Shown here: positions 41,078 to 50,127 of the stretch, in pieces
Numbering within the stretch: the stretch's first letter is position 1
Layout: each line of letters begins with the position of its first letter
Assembly: GCA_022508285.1 (NCBI GenBank)
Contig: JAFLVN010000001.1
Coordinates: 62,001-126,000 of the forward strand
Source: Clostridiales bacterium
GTDB lineage: Bacteria; Bacillota; Clostridia; Christensenellales; Borkfalkiaceae
Reading direction: 5' to 3'
DNA length: 64,000 nucleotides
The notes under the pieces: model-generated
The model's database searches: none
What the model was told of the DNA's origin: nothing
What the model saw: the letters and a program-made list of their open reading frames with translations, nothing else
Program-made: the position numbers and the translations under genes

Positions 41078-41302
41078 ATGATTGATAACAAACTTTCTTA
41101 TCAGATTTCGGAAAATATAAAAAGGGAAATCGAAAATTCGGGTAAAAGCAAAACGGATATTGCAAGAGCGATAGGAGTTTCAAATCCTACCGTTTCGCAA
41201 TATCTGTCGGGGCGTATACAACCTTCAATTGTAACGCTGTCAAAGTTATGCACTTTTTTAGACGTTTCGGCAGACGATATTCTGGGAGTCAAGTTAAAAT
41301 AA
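41078..41302 (+). CDS. Xre/Cro-type helix-turn-helix regulator (module 2)
   Basis: A 74-residue, almost pure HTH_3 domain: QISENIKREIENSGKSKTDIARAIGVSNPTVSQYLSGRIQPSIVTLSKLCTFLDVSADDILGV, with helix 2 SKTDIARAIG and recognition helix NPTVSQYLSG. No Shine-Dalgarno site is present; TAAAAT ends six bases before the ATG, so the mRNA is probably leaderless, as predicted for the module 1 regulator. The palindrome TTAGGCAATGCCTAA lies directly over this promoter, so autoregulation and repression of the divergent lipoprotein gene are likely. Confidence 0.88.
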   Translation: MIDNKLSYQISENIKREIENSGKSKTDIARAIGVSNPTVSQYLSGRIQPSIVTLSKLCTFLDVSADDILGVKLK

Positions 41303-41305
41303 AAT

Positions 41306-41345
41306 AAGGGCGGGGGCGAATTTATTTCGCCCCCGCCCGTTGATG
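41306..41345 (+). terminator. Terminator after the module 2 regulator
   Basis: GGGCGGGGGCGAA and TTCGCCCCCGCCC form a 13-bp stem around a 5-nt loop. Downstream T content is low (GTTGATG), so efficiency is uncertain. Confidence 0.7.
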
Positions 41346-41409
41346 ATAAGCGTAAAAAAAGTCGAATTATAAAGCATTAAATAAACGTAACTGCGGCGGC
41401 ATACCGCTG

Positions 41410-41438
41410 TTGACTTTACTGTATATTTATGGTACAAT
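41410..41438 (+). promoter_or_regulatory. Promoter of the glycosidase-glgB operon
   Basis: TTGACT at 41410-41415, 17 bp, TACAAT at 41433-41438. Confidence 0.72.
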
Positions 41439-41474
41439 TTTAAAGATAATTATCCGGCGGGAGGGAATGACCTA

Positions 41475-43544
41475 ATGATTAACAGACAAGCGCTGTTCAG
41501 CGACGAAACCCGCATTTTCAAAACGCCGTACGAGCCCTGCGCAGGCGATAAAGTCACCGTGCGAATCCGTACGCTTGCAAACGACGCTCTGCACGTTTAC
41601 GCCGTCGTAAACGGCGTAAAGCACAAAATGAAGCCGATAACCTCGGCTGGGCTCAGAGAGTTCGACTACTTTGAATACTCTTTCAAGTGCCCCGAAAAGC
41701 AAGTTAAATATTATTTTGAAATATGCGACGAGGACGAAGCGGTATTTTATAACCGCCTTGGGGCTGTGGAAGATATGCAGAAAGAGTACAGTTTTTCCTT
41801 CGTGCCCGGCTTCAAAGTGCCCGACTGGGCAAAGGGTGCGGTGTTCTATCAGATTTTTCCCGACCGCTTTTCAAACGGCAATCCTGATAACGACGTCGAG
41901 GACAACGAATATTATTACACGGGCGGTCACGTGAAGCGCATACGGGATTGGAACAAACTTCCCGACGGGCTGGACGTGCGCTGTTTCTACGGCGGCGACT
42001 TGCAGGGAGTCAGACAAAAGCTGGACTATTTGCAGGATTTGGGCGTCGAGGCGATATATTTCAACCCGCTGTTCGTTTCGCCCTCAAACCATAAGTACGA
42101 CACGCAGGACTACGACTATATCGACCCGCACCTCGCCGTAATCGAGGAGGACGTAGACCACAAAATGGAGCACTGGGAAAAGCACAACGGCTATGCTCCT
42201 AAATATATAAAGCGCACAATAAGCAAAAAAAATCTCGAAAAGAGCAATGAGTATTTTATAGAGCTTGTCGAAGAAATTCACCGCAGAGGAATGAGGGTGG
42301 TGATAGACGGCGTTTTCAACCACTGCGGCTCATTCAACAAATGGATGGACAGAGAGGGCGTATACCTGAATAAAGAAGGCTACGAAAAGGGCGCTTATCA
42401 GTCGGTGAAGAGCCCTTACCGCAGTTATTTTAAATTCAAAAATCCGAACGAGGCGGGCAGTGAGTACGAGGGGTGGTGGAATTATCCCACGCTCCCCAAG
42501 CTCAACTACGAGCACTCCAAAAAGCTTGAAGAATATATTTTATCCACGGGCGGCAAGTGGGTATCCGAGCCCTTCAACGTTGACGGCTGGCGGCTGGACG
42601 TTGCCGCCGACCTCGGTCACAGCGAACGCTATAATCATATATTTTGGAAAAAATTCCGAGAAAGGGTGCGTGAGGTAAACCCCGAGGCGTTCGTGTTCGC
42701 CGAGCACTACGGCTCGCCCGAAAGCTGGTTCGACGGCAAGGAGTGGGACTCGGTGATGAATTACGATGCGTTTATGGAGCCCGTCACCTGGTTTTTAACG
42801 GGTATGGAAAAGCACTCCAAAGAATTTGATGCAAGCAAACTTTGGGACGGCAAACTGTTTTTTGACGCCATGTTCAAAAATATGTCTAAATTACCCCGCC
42901 CTGCTTTGGATTCGGCGTTAAATCAGCTCTCAAACCACGACCACTCACGCTTTTTAACCCGCACTAACCGCAAGGTCGGCACAACCGCCACCCGTGGCGC
43001 ACACGAGGCGGGCGTGGGCGTGGATAAGCGCACTTTGGAGCTTGCCGTTTTAATACAGATGACTTGGGTGGGCTCGCCGGGCATTTACTATGCCGACGAG
43101 GCGGGGCAGGTCGGCTGGACAGACCCCGACAGCCGTAGAACTTATCCCTGGGGCAACGAGGATACAAAGCTTATAGAATTTCATAAACAGGCTATAAATT
43201 TAAGAAAGAGGATAAAGTGCCTTAAAACAGGCAGTATCAAGCGGCTGGATGCGGGCAACGGCTATATTATTTACGGCAGATTCGACGAGCACGAGTGCTG
43301 TGCGGTGATTTTAAACTGTTCGGATAAGAACTACAATTTAAATGCATCCGTATGGGAGCTCGGAGTTCCCAGAGGCGGCGCTAAAATGACCCGCAAATTC
43401 TACTGCGCCGAGCAGGATTTTAATACGAACGAGGTGCAGACCGAAGTTTCAAACGGCAGACTCTTCGTCACACTTCCGCCGCAGTCGGCTTGCGTCTATC
43501 ACTATTCTTTCGACGATAATAAAGATTATATGGAGAGTTTATGA
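41475..43544 (+). CDS. GH13 alpha-glycosidase (neopullulanase/cyclomaltodextrinase-like)
   Basis: Hydrolyses alpha-1,4 (and possibly alpha-1,6) glucans. An N-terminal CBM34-like beta domain (about 1-115) leads into the GH13 barrel: GAVFYQIFPDRFSNGN, region I DGVFNHCG, region II GWRLDVAADLG with the nucleophile Asp, region III FAEHYG with the acid Glu, and region IV LSNHDHSR. A C-terminal beta domain closes the protein. 689 residues. There is no signal peptide, so it acts inside the cell. It overlaps glgB by 4 bp. The pair suggests turnover and branching of a glycogen-like store. Confidence 0.9.
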   Translation: MINRQALFSDETRIFKTPYEPCAGDKVTVRIRTLANDALHVYAVVNGVKHKMKPITSAGLREFDYFEYSFKCPEKQVKYYFEICDEDEAVFYNRLGAVEDMQKEYSFSFVPGFKVPDWAKGAVFYQIFPDRFSNGNPDNDVEDNEYYYTGGHVKRIRDWNKLPDGLDVRCFYGGDLQGVRQKLDYLQDLGVEAIYFNPLFVSPSNHKYDTQDYDYIDPHLAVIEEDVDHKMEHWEKHNGYAPKYIKRTISKKNLEKSNEYFIELVEEIHRRGMRVVIDGVFNHCGSFNKWMDREGVYLNKEGYEKGAYQSVKSPYRSYFKFKNPNEAGSEYEGWWNYPTLPKLNYEHSKKLEEYILSTGGKWVSEPFNVDGWRLDVAADLGHSERYNHIFWKKFRERVREVNPEAFVFAEHYGSPESWFDGKEWDSVMNYDAFMEPVTWFLTGMEKHSKEFDASKLWDGKLFFDAMFKNMSKLPRPALDSALNQLSNHDHSRFLTRTNRKVGTTATRGAHEAGVGVDKRTLELAVLIQMTWVGSPGIYYADEAGQVGWTDPDSRRTYPWGNEDTKLIEFHKQAINLRKRIKCLKTGSIKRLDAGNGYIIYGRFDEHECCAVILNCSDKNYNLNASVWELGVPRGGAKMTRKFYCAEQDFNTNEVQTEVSNGRLFVTLPPQSACVYHYSFDDNKDYMESL

Positions 43545-45532
43545 ATAGATTTTTCGGCGATCTCGACAGATATCTCTTTCACCACGGCACTCACTACGAG
43601 CTGTATAATAAAATGGGTGCGCACCTTTGCGAGGTGGACGGCGTAAAAGGCGTTCAGTTCGTTTTATGGGCGCCCAACGCCAAAGCCGTTTGCGTGGTCT
43701 CCGACGGCAACGGCTGGACTCCATGGCAGGACAATATGACAAAGACGGACGACAGTATATGGGAGTTGTTCGTCCCCGGCATGTGCGAGGGTGTGAAGTA
43801 TAAATATCTTGTCGTCCGTGCGGACGGCAGCGAGGTCTACAAAATCGACCCGTACGCATTCCGCTCCGAGCTTCGCCCCAACAATGCCTCGATAGTATGC
43901 AATCCCGATAACTACGTTTGGGGAGATAAGGAGTGGAGAAAGGCGAGGCACAACGAAAACTTCCTTGAAAAGCCCATGGCGGTTTACGAGGTGCACCTCG
44001 GCAGCTGGAAAAAGGATTTATCCAAGTGGGACGAGGACCAGTATTTCGACTACCGCACCCTCGCCCACGAGCTTGCCGAGTACGTCAACTATATGGGCTA
44101 TACACATATTGAACTGATGGGTATCTGCGAATACCCCTTCGAGCCTTCGTGGGGGTATCAGGTAACGGGCTACTTTGCGCCGACTGCACGCTACGGTTCG
44201 CCCGAGGACTTTCAATACTTTGTAGACTACATGCACAAGTGCGGAATAGGCGTAATTTTAGACTGGGTGCCGGCGCACTTCCCCAAGGATGACTTCGGGC
44301 TTTCGAACTTCGACGGAACGCCGCTCTACGAATACGCCGACCCCCTGCGTGCCGAATACCCCGAGTGGGGCACTAAGGCGTTCGATTTGGGCAAAAAGGA
44401 AGTTTCTAACTTTTTAATGGCTTCGGCTCTCTTCTGGGTGGATAAATATCACGTAGACGCCCTGCGTGCAGATGCGGTTGCGGCAATGTTATATACGAGC
44501 TTCGGCAGAGAACAGTGGCGACCCAATATCTACGGCGGCAACGAAAATTTGGAGAGCTTCGAGTTTTTCCGTCATCTCAACAGTATTTTAAGACAGCGCA
44601 CGGACGCCTTTTTAATCGCCGAGGACAGCTCCATAATAGAGGGAGTAACAAAGCCAGCAAAAAAGGGCGGCTTCGGTTTCGGATTGAAGTGGAATATGGG
44701 CTGGATGAACGACACTTTGAGTTATATCAAAAAAGACCCGATTTACCGCCCGTGGCATCACTATCTTTTAACGCATACGTTCGAATATATCTTCAACGAA
44801 AACTATATGCTCGTGCTCTCCCACGACGAGGTCGTGTACGGCAAGGGCAGTATGTACAACAAATTCCCCGGCAACAAAATGGATAAGCTGGGCAGTCTTA
44901 AAGCGCTGTACACTATGATGATGGGTCACCCCGGCAAAAAACTTCTTTTTATGGGTCAGGACTTTGCGCAGATTAACGAGTGGAACTTCCGCACGGGGCT
45001 GGACTGGTATCTCGCCGACGACGAGGGACACCGAGACGTTATGAATTGCTACCGTGCGCTTTTGCACCTGTACCGTGAGCGTGCCGTGCTGTATAACGAC
45101 TGCGGCGGACCTAAGACCTTCGAGTGGATTAACAGCGGCGACTATAACCGCAACATATTCAGCTTTATCCGCCGCAATCCATGGAATTATAATAACGCTC
45201 TGATATTCGTAATAAACTTCGCACCCGTAGACAGGTGGGATATGGGCGTCGGCGCACCATTGCCCGGCACATATAAGCGGGTATTCAGCACATATCCCGA
45301 CGGCAATCCGCTCGAAGTGGATACGGTAGAAGAGCTGTGCGACGGCAGACCTTATAAATTAATTTTCGATTTACGCCCCTTTGAGGCGGCTATCTTCGAG
45401 GTGCCTTACATTGAGAGCACGCCCGAGGAGCAGAAAGCTGAAAAAAGTGCAAAATTAAAAATCAAGCGTGCGCACGCTTTGGCAAAGCGTGACAATTCGC
45501 ACGTTCCGCAGATTCCCCCTTTAACGGATTGA
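43541..45532 (+). CDS. glgB: 1,4-alpha-glucan branching enzyme
   Basis: Creates alpha-1,6 branches in glycogen. N-terminal CBM48 (VQFVLWAPNAKAVCVVSDGNGW), then GH13_9 barrel: AVYEVHLGSWKK, HIELMGICEYPFEPSWGYQVTGYFAPTARYG, ILDWVPAHFPKDDFGL (region I), DALRADAVAAMLY (region II nucleophile), LIAEDSS (region III Glu) and VLSHDEVVYGK (region IV). The C-terminus has a Lys-rich tail. 663 residues. It begins in the stop of the glycosidase gene (ATGA). glgA, glgC and glgP are not in this window. Confidence 0.96.
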   Translation: MNRFFGDLDRYLFHHGTHYELYNKMGAHLCEVDGVKGVQFVLWAPNAKAVCVVSDGNGWTPWQDNMTKTDDSIWELFVPGMCEGVKYKYLVVRADGSEVYKIDPYAFRSELRPNNASIVCNPDNYVWGDKEWRKARHNENFLEKPMAVYEVHLGSWKKDLSKWDEDQYFDYRTLAHELAEYVNYMGYTHIELMGICEYPFEPSWGYQVTGYFAPTARYGSPEDFQYFVDYMHKCGIGVILDWVPAHFPKDDFGLSNFDGTPLYEYADPLRAEYPEWGTKAFDLGKKEVSNFLMASALFWVDKYHVDALRADAVAAMLYTSFGREQWRPNIYGGNENLESFEFFRHLNSILRQRTDAFLIAEDSSIIEGVTKPAKKGGFGFGLKWNMGWMNDTLSYIKKDPIYRPWHHYLLTHTFEYIFNENYMLVLSHDEVVYGKGSMYNKFPGNKMDKLGSLKALYTMMMGHPGKKLLFMGQDFAQINEWNFRTGLDWYLADDEGHRDVMNCYRALLHLYRERAVLYNDCGGPKTFEWINSGDYNRNIFSFIRRNPWNYNNALIFVINFAPVDRWDMGVGAPLPGTYKRVFSTYPDGNPLEVDTVEELCDGRPYKLIFDLRPFEAAIFEVPYIESTPEEQKAEKSAKLKIKRAHALAKRDNSHVPQIPPLTD

Positions 45533-45557
45533 CTGAATTGAAATATTAGTGTATAAT
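45529..45557 (+). promoter_or_regulatory. nadA promoter overlapping the glgB stop codon
   Basis: TTGACT at 45529-45534, 17 bp, TATAAT at 45552-45557. The -35 box includes the glgB TGA. Confidence 0.72.
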
Positions 45558-45596
45558 TCCTATATGTTTGATAGGCATATATTCGGTAGGTAATTT

Positions 45597-46511
45597 ATGA
45601 TTAAAGATTTACAACAGAAGATTTTAGAACTCAAAAAAGAGAAGGATGTGTGCATTTTGGCGCACAGCTATATGTCGGAAGACGTGTGTGAAGTTGCCGA
45701 CTTCGTGGGCGACAGCTATGCGCTTGCCGTAAAGGCAAAGAGTGCGCCCCAGTCCACCGTTATAATGTGCGGCGTGCGATTTATGGCTGAAACAGTTAAA
45801 ATGCTTTCGCCGCAAAAGAAAGTGTATCTTTCTCACTCCGAGGCGGGCTGCCCCATGGCTGAGCAAATGGATAGGGACGTGATTGCCGAGGTAAAAAAGA
45901 TGTACCCCGACTACGCCGTAGTCGCCTACATAAACACCACGGCGGAGCTTAAAACCATAGCCGATTACTGCGTTACGAGTTCGAGTGCGGTAAAAATATG
46001 CAAGGCTATTCCCGAAAAAAATATTTTATTTATCCCCGATATCAACCTCGGCACGTACGTTAAAAATCAAATTCCCGAAAAGAACTTCAAGCTCCTATCG
46101 GGCGGCTGCCCCACGCATGCCCGCATTGAGAAAAACGAAGTGCTCGCAGCTAAAAAACTGCACTCCGAGGCTCTTGTGCTCGTTCACCCCGAGTGCCGCC
46201 CCGAGGTTGCGGCTCTTGCCGACTATATCGGCTCAACTTCGGGCATAATGGACTATGCCATAAAGTCTGATAAAAAGGAATTTATTATCGGCACTGAAAA
46301 CTCCATCGTTCAGCACCTTCAATTCAAGTGCCCCGATAAAAAGCTTTATGCGCTCTCCAAAAATTTCATCTGCCCCAACATGAAGCTTACAACCCTTCCC
46401 GACGTATACGCCTGCCTTACGGGTAACGGCGGCGAAGAAATTTTCCTTGACGAGCAGACACGGGTTGCGGCAGTTAAGTGCATAGACAAAATGATAGAGT
46501 TGGGCGGTTAG
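45597..46511 (+). CDS. nadA: Quinolinate synthase NadA
   Basis: [4Fe-4S] enzyme condensing iminoaspartate and DHAP into quinolinate for NAD synthesis. Three repeats of the NadA fold with cluster Cys in MCGVRFMAE, GCPTHARI (or the adjacent HPECRP) and CPNMKLTTL; LAHSYMSEDVCEVADFVGDSY at the N-terminus; GTENSIVQHL and STSGIMDYA. 304 residues. nadB and nadC, its usual neighbours, are not here. Instead an Rrf2 regulator follows after 4 bp, then nifS and nifU, so the local theme is iron-sulfur supply. Confidence 0.95.
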   Translation: MIKDLQQKILELKKEKDVCILAHSYMSEDVCEVADFVGDSYALAVKAKSAPQSTVIMCGVRFMAETVKMLSPQKKVYLSHSEAGCPMAEQMDRDVIAEVKKMYPDYAVVAYINTTAELKTIADYCVTSSSAVKICKAIPEKNILFIPDINLGTYVKNQIPEKNFKLLSGGCPTHARIEKNEVLAAKKLHSEALVLVHPECRPEVAALADYIGSTSGIMDYAIKSDKKEFIIGTENSIVQHLQFKCPDKKLYALSKNFICPNMKLTTLPDVYACLTGNGGEEIFLDEQTRVAAVKCIDKMIELGG

Positions 46512-46515
46512 TATT

Positions 46516-46914
46516 ATGATGATAACAACAAAGGGCAGGAATGCCCTAAAAGTTATGATAGATTTGGCTCGGCACGAGGGCGAGGGGTACATATCCCTTT
46601 CCGATATCGCCGAGCGGCAGAACGAAAGCCTTAAATATTTAGAGGCTTCGGCAAAACAGCTTTCCACGGCGGGGCTTGTAGTTTCGGCAAGGGGCAAGAG
46701 CGGCGGCTATAAGCTCTCCCGCCCCGCAACAGACTACACCGCCGCCGAAATTCTCTTATCCGGCGAGGGCTCGCTTGCGCCTATAAGCTGTTTGGAGGAG
46801 GGTGCTGTTCCCTGCCACAATGCGGAAAACTGTTGCACGCTTCCTTTGTTTAAGGAATTAGACGACGTTATTATGACTTTTTTAACTTCTAAAAAACTTA
46901 CAGATTTAATTTAA
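46516..46914 (+). CDS. Rrf2 family regulator, IscR-like with Cys cluster
   Basis: Rrf2 winged-helix regulator: MITTKGRNALKVMIDLARHEGEGYISLSDIAERQNESLKYLEASAKQLSTAGLVVSARGKSGGYKLSRPA in outline, with recognition helix around SLKYLEASAKQL. The later segment SCLEEGAVPCHNAENCCTLP has three spaced Cys (x7, x5), as needed for an IscR-type iron-sulfur cluster. 132 residues. It sits 4 bp after nadA and directly before a palindrome-carrying promoter of nifS-nifU, so it most likely senses Fe-S status and represses that operon. Start may be either of two adjacent ATGs. Confidence 0.92.
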   Translation: MMITTKGRNALKVMIDLARHEGEGYISLSDIAERQNESLKYLEASAKQLSTAGLVVSARGKSGGYKLSRPATDYTAAEILLSGEGSLAPISCLEEGAVPCHNAENCCTLPLFKELDDVIMTFLTSKKLTDLI

Positions 46915-46922
46915 ATTTCTGC

Positions 46923-46960
46923 TAATTCCTATTGACAAAATAGGAATTAAATTTTATAAT
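46923..46960 (+). promoter_or_regulatory. nifS-nifU promoter with Rrf2 operator-like palindrome
   Basis: A perfect promoter, TTGACA at 46932-46937, 17 bp, TATAAT at 46955-46960. The palindrome TAATTCCTAT/ATAGGAATTA covers the -35 box, ideal for repression by the adjacent Rrf2 protein. Repeat E2 starts one base after the -10 box. Confidence 0.8.
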
Positions 46961-46961
46961 G

Positions 46962-47242
46962 TAGCCACACTATAATAAATTAAAACTGCTCAAACGGTGG
47001 CTTTGCGCCGCTTTCCCTCCGCTGCTCCTTCTGCGTACGTCTTTGTACGCCTCAGTCGCCGCGAATATAAATCAATCGCAAATACACTCGTTTGAGTGCT
47101 TCGCAGTTTTGGGATAACGGATTTTGAGATTAGACAAGGAAAAGACCGCAGTTAATCCAAGGACGGATTGACAAGGGCTTTGACAAAGGATAAGCCAAAA
47201 GCCGTATTTCAAAACCACGTTATAATTTATTATAGTGTGGCT
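46962..47242. repeat. 280-bp structured repeat E2 (MITE-like, CGTAC-core family)
   Basis: Ends are inverted repeats of 20 bp starting TAGCCACACTATAATAAA; only TAGCCACAC is shared with E1, yet both inner stems are perfectly paired. Internal features: AAAACTGC with GCAGTTTT, CTCAAACG with CGTTTGAG, core CGTAC-gtctt-tGTACG, and GCTTCGCAGTTTTGGG, which is the complement of E1 sequence. It occupies nearly the whole leader between the nifS promoter and nifS. Confidence 0.8.
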
Positions 47243-47270
47243 TTCATACTTAATAAGTAGGATATTGACA

Positions 47271-48464
47271 TTGAATAAAATTATCTACGTAGACAATGCG
47301 GCAACGACCGCAATGAGCGATAAGGCTATCGAGGCAATGACTCCCTATTTTAAGGGAGTGTACGGCAATCCTTCGTCGCTGCACACGGTGGGGCAGGTTG
47401 CCAAGGAAGCGCTCGATGAAGCCCGCACAAAAATAGCAAAGTGCTTAAACTGCGAGCCGAGGGAAATTTATCTCACGTCGGGCGGCAGCGAAGCGGATAA
47501 CCAGTGCATACGCTCGGCGGCTCTGCAAGGCGCAAAAAAGGGCAAAAAACACATAATTTCCACGGCGTTCGAGCACCACGCAGTGCTTCATACTCTCAAA
47601 AAATTAGAAAAAGAGGGCTTTGAAGTAGCGTACCTCGACGTGCACTCCAACGGGCTTGTGACGGCGAAAGAAGTTAAGGCGGCTATCCGCCCCGATACGG
47701 CGCTGGTTACGATAATGTATGCAAATAACGAGGTCGGCACAATCCAGCCCATTGCCGAAATCGGCAAGGTCTGCCGTGAGGCGGGCGTAATATTCCACAC
47801 GGATGCGGTGCAGGCTGTCGGGCATATTCCCGTTGACGTAAAGGCTGATAACGTGGATATGCTGTCGCTCTCGGCGCATAAGTTCCACGGACCGAAGGGA
47901 ATGGGTGCGCTCTATTGCAGGAGAGGACTGCCACTTTTGACCTTTATTGAAGGCGGTGCGCAGGAGCGTGGAAAGCGTGCGGGCACAGAAAATTTAGCCG
48001 GTGCTGCGGGCATGGCTGCGGCGCTGGAAGATGCTGTTGCAAATCTTGATGATAACGCAAAAAAATTGACAAGTTTACGCAATAAATTAATAGACGGGCT
48101 GTCGAAAATACCTCATTCCAAGCTCAACGGAGACAGAGATAGCCGGCTCCCCGGCAACGTGAATATGTGCTTTGAGGGAATAGAGGGCGAAAGCCTACTA
48201 CTTCTTCTCGACGCTAAGGGTATCTGCGCTTCGTCGGGCTCTGCCTGCACTTCGGGCTCGCTCGACCCCTCGCACGTACTTCTTGCGCTCGGACTCCCGC
48301 ACGAGGTTGCGCACGGCTCGCTTAGGCTTTCACTTTCCGAGGCAAACACCGAGGCGGATATCGACTATATCGTGGCGGAAGTGCCCAAGGTAGTGGAATA
48401 CCTCCGCAATATTTCCCCCGTTTGGGAAGAACTCGAAAAGGGACAAAGACCACATTTAATATAA
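47271..48464 (+). CDS. nifS: Cysteine desulfurase (NifS/IscS type)
   Basis: PLP enzyme supplying sulfur from cysteine for Fe-S clusters. The start is a TTG at 47271 (NKIIYVDNAATT next) with AGTAGGA upstream; the ORF-track start lies in the end of repeat E2. Motifs: DNAATTAMSDKA, YGNPSSLHTVGQ, FEHHAVLHTLK, SLSAHKFHGPKGMGAL with the PLP Lys, RAGTENLAGAAGM, and the active Cys in SSGSACTSGSLDPSHVL. About 397 residues. nifU follows after 29 bp; the two form the assembly pair. Confidence 0.96.
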   Translation: MNKIIYVDNAATTAMSDKAIEAMTPYFKGVYGNPSSLHTVGQVAKEALDEARTKIAKCLNCEPREIYLTSGGSEADNQCIRSAALQGAKKGKKHIISTAFEHHAVLHTLKKLEKEGFEVAYLDVHSNGLVTAKEVKAAIRPDTALVTIMYANNEVGTIQPIAEIGKVCREAGVIFHTDAVQAVGHIPVDVKADNVDMLSLSAHKFHGPKGMGALYCRRGLPLLTFIEGGAQERGKRAGTENLAGAAGMAAALEDAVANLDDNAKKLTSLRNKLIDGLSKIPHSKLNGDRDSRLPGNVNMCFEGIEGESLLLLLDAKGICASSGSACTSGSLDPSHVLLALGLPHEVAHGSLRLSLSEANTEADIDYIVAEVPKVVEYLRNISPVWEELEKGQRPHLI

Positions 48465-48493
48465 ATTAACGCACGAAACAAAAGGAGATTATT

Positions 48494-48937
48494 ATGGCTT
48501 TATACAGCGAAAAAGTTATGGACCATTTCACCAATCCCCGCAACATCGGCAAAATCGAGGACGCCGACGGCATAGGCGAGGTCGGCAACGCCAAGTGCGG
48601 CGATATAATGAAGATATATCTTAAAATCGAGAACGATATCATTGTCGACGTAAAATTCAACACGTTCGGCTGCGGCAGCGCAATCGCATCGTCGTCAATG
48701 GCTACCGAGCTCATAAAGGGCAAGCCCATATCCCAGGCTCTTGAGCTCACAAACAAGGCGGTTGCCGAGGCGCTCGACGGTCTGCCTGCACATAAGCTCC
48801 ATTGCTCGGTGCTTGCCGAGGAGGCAATCCGTGCGGCAATCAAGGACTACTACGACAGGCACGGCATCGCTTACGACAAGTCGCAGTTCCCCGACCCGCA
48901 TGACGAGGAAGAGGAACATAACTTCAACGAGGATTGA
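48494..48937 (+). CDS. nifU: Fe-S cluster assembly scaffold NifU (IscU-like)
   Basis: Scaffold on which clusters are built. The 147-residue protein has YSEKVMDHFTNPRNIGKIEDADGIGEVGNAKCGDIMKIYLKI in outline, with scaffold Cys 1 in NAKCGD, Cys 2 in FNTFGCGSAIASSSM, and Cys 3 in KLHCSVLAEEAIRAA. The tail is acidic and His-rich (DPHDEEEEHNFNED), unlike the typical short end. AAGGAG precedes the ATG. Single-domain form without the C-terminal thioredoxin-like NifU domain. Confidence 0.95.
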   Translation: MALYSEKVMDHFTNPRNIGKIEDADGIGEVGNAKCGDIMKIYLKIENDIIVDVKFNTFGCGSAIASSSMATELIKGKPISQALELTNKAVAEALDGLPAHKLHCSVLAEEAIRAAIKDYYDRHGIAYDKSQFPDPHDEEEEHNFNED

Positions 48938-48938
48938 T

Positions 48939-50105
48939 ATGTCAAAGCCCAGAGTTTTATTTCCTTTTACAGAAGCCGGCTTGGGGCATATTATACCAAT
49001 GAGAAGTATTGCCGACGAATTCGAGCGGCTTTACGGCGACAAAACGGAGGTTGTCCGCTCAAATTTTTTTACCGAGGCAGGCAATAAAAATCTCGAAATT
49101 TTCGAATACCGTTTGGCTCACGAGGTAGAAAAGCACAACCGCCACACGTCCTACGGCTATTTTGTCACCTTTAACATGGAGTTCTGGCGAATTCATGTTT
49201 CCACGTGGGCAACGATGAAATTTTTAAAGACGGGCGCACGCAAGCCCGCTTACGACTACATGGATAAGCTTGCGCCCGATCTCGTTGTCAGCACGCACTG
49301 GGCTACTAACTATTATGCCAAAAAGTGCAAGTGTAAGCCGCTTACCGTCATGTACTGTCCCGACGCCGAAATCAATCCGCTTTTCAGCTACGATGCGGAT
49401 ATAGTAATGGTTTCCACAAGCACGGGCTACAAGAATGCGAGAAAAAAGCATCCCATCCGTTTCAACGACAAAAACTTGATGCAAGTGCCATTTTTAATAC
49501 GCGATGCGGCGTATAAAGTTGCTACGGACAAGCGTGAGTTGCGCCGAAAATTAGGATTGGACGAGGATAAATTCACAGTAGTTTTGGCAGAGGGCGGCTA
49601 CGGTATAGGCAAAATGGAGGAAATCTGCAAAATTATTTTAGAGAGAGACCTCCCCGTAAACCTCGTGCCCGTGTGCGGCAAAAATAAAGCGCTCTACGAA
49701 AAATTGCAGGGCGTAAAAAGCAAGGGCAATACGACTTTCAAGCCAATGGGTCTCGTGGATAATATGCTCGAAGTAGTTGCGGCGGCTGACGTATTCTGCG
49801 GCAAGAGCGGCGCCAACATGTGCGCGGAGGTATGCTTCTTCGGGCTGCCCATGATAATAACAAAATACGCCACCACGATAGAGCGCAATATCGGCAGGTA
49901 TTATCTCGATACCGTCGGCAACGCCTTAAAGATTTTTAATCCCAAAAAGGTTGTGGATAAAATCGAGAAGTTTATGAAAAATCCTGCGCTCATCGAGCCT
50001 TACAAAAAGGCGGCGGAAGCGCAGCGGAGCAACTACGGCGCAACCGAATGCGCACACCATATATTCGATTTGCTCTGCACAAAATACCCCGAACTTAGAG
50101 GCTGA
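48939..50105 (+). CDS. GT28-like glycosyltransferase (MGDG synthase type)
   Basis: The ORF track begins out of place inside nifU; the real start is MSKPRVLFPFTEAGLGHIIP one base after the nifU stop, leaving 388 residues. The family of diacylglycerol glycosyltransferases and MurG has this layout: an N-terminal acceptor domain with GLGHxxP (here AGLGHIIPMRSIADEF), and a C-terminal sugar-nucleotide domain with LAEGGYGIGKMEEI, LVPVCGKNKALYEKL, FKPMGLVDNMLEVVAAADVFCGKSGANMCAEVCFFGLPMI. It may make glycolipids; acceptor and sugar cannot be read from sequence. It has no membrane span and probably attaches to the inner face. Confidence 0.85.
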   Translation: MSKPRVLFPFTEAGLGHIIPMRSIADEFERLYGDKTEVVRSNFFTEAGNKNLEIFEYRLAHEVEKHNRHTSYGYFVTFNMEFWRIHVSTWATMKFLKTGARKPAYDYMDKLAPDLVVSTHWATNYYAKKCKCKPLTVMYCPDAEINPLFSYDADIVMVSTSTGYKNARKKHPIRFNDKNLMQVPFLIRDAAYKVATDKRELRRKLGLDEDKFTVVLAEGGYGIGKMEEICKIILERDLPVNLVPVCGKNKALYEKLQGVKSKGNTTFKPMGLVDNMLEVVAAADVFCGKSGANMCAEVCFFGLPMIITKYATTIERNIGRYYLDTVGNALKIFNPKKVVDKIEKFMKNPALIEPYKKAAEAQRSNYGATECAHHIFDLLCTKYPELRG

Positions 50106-50127
50106 AATAACATATTGAAGGACAAAC

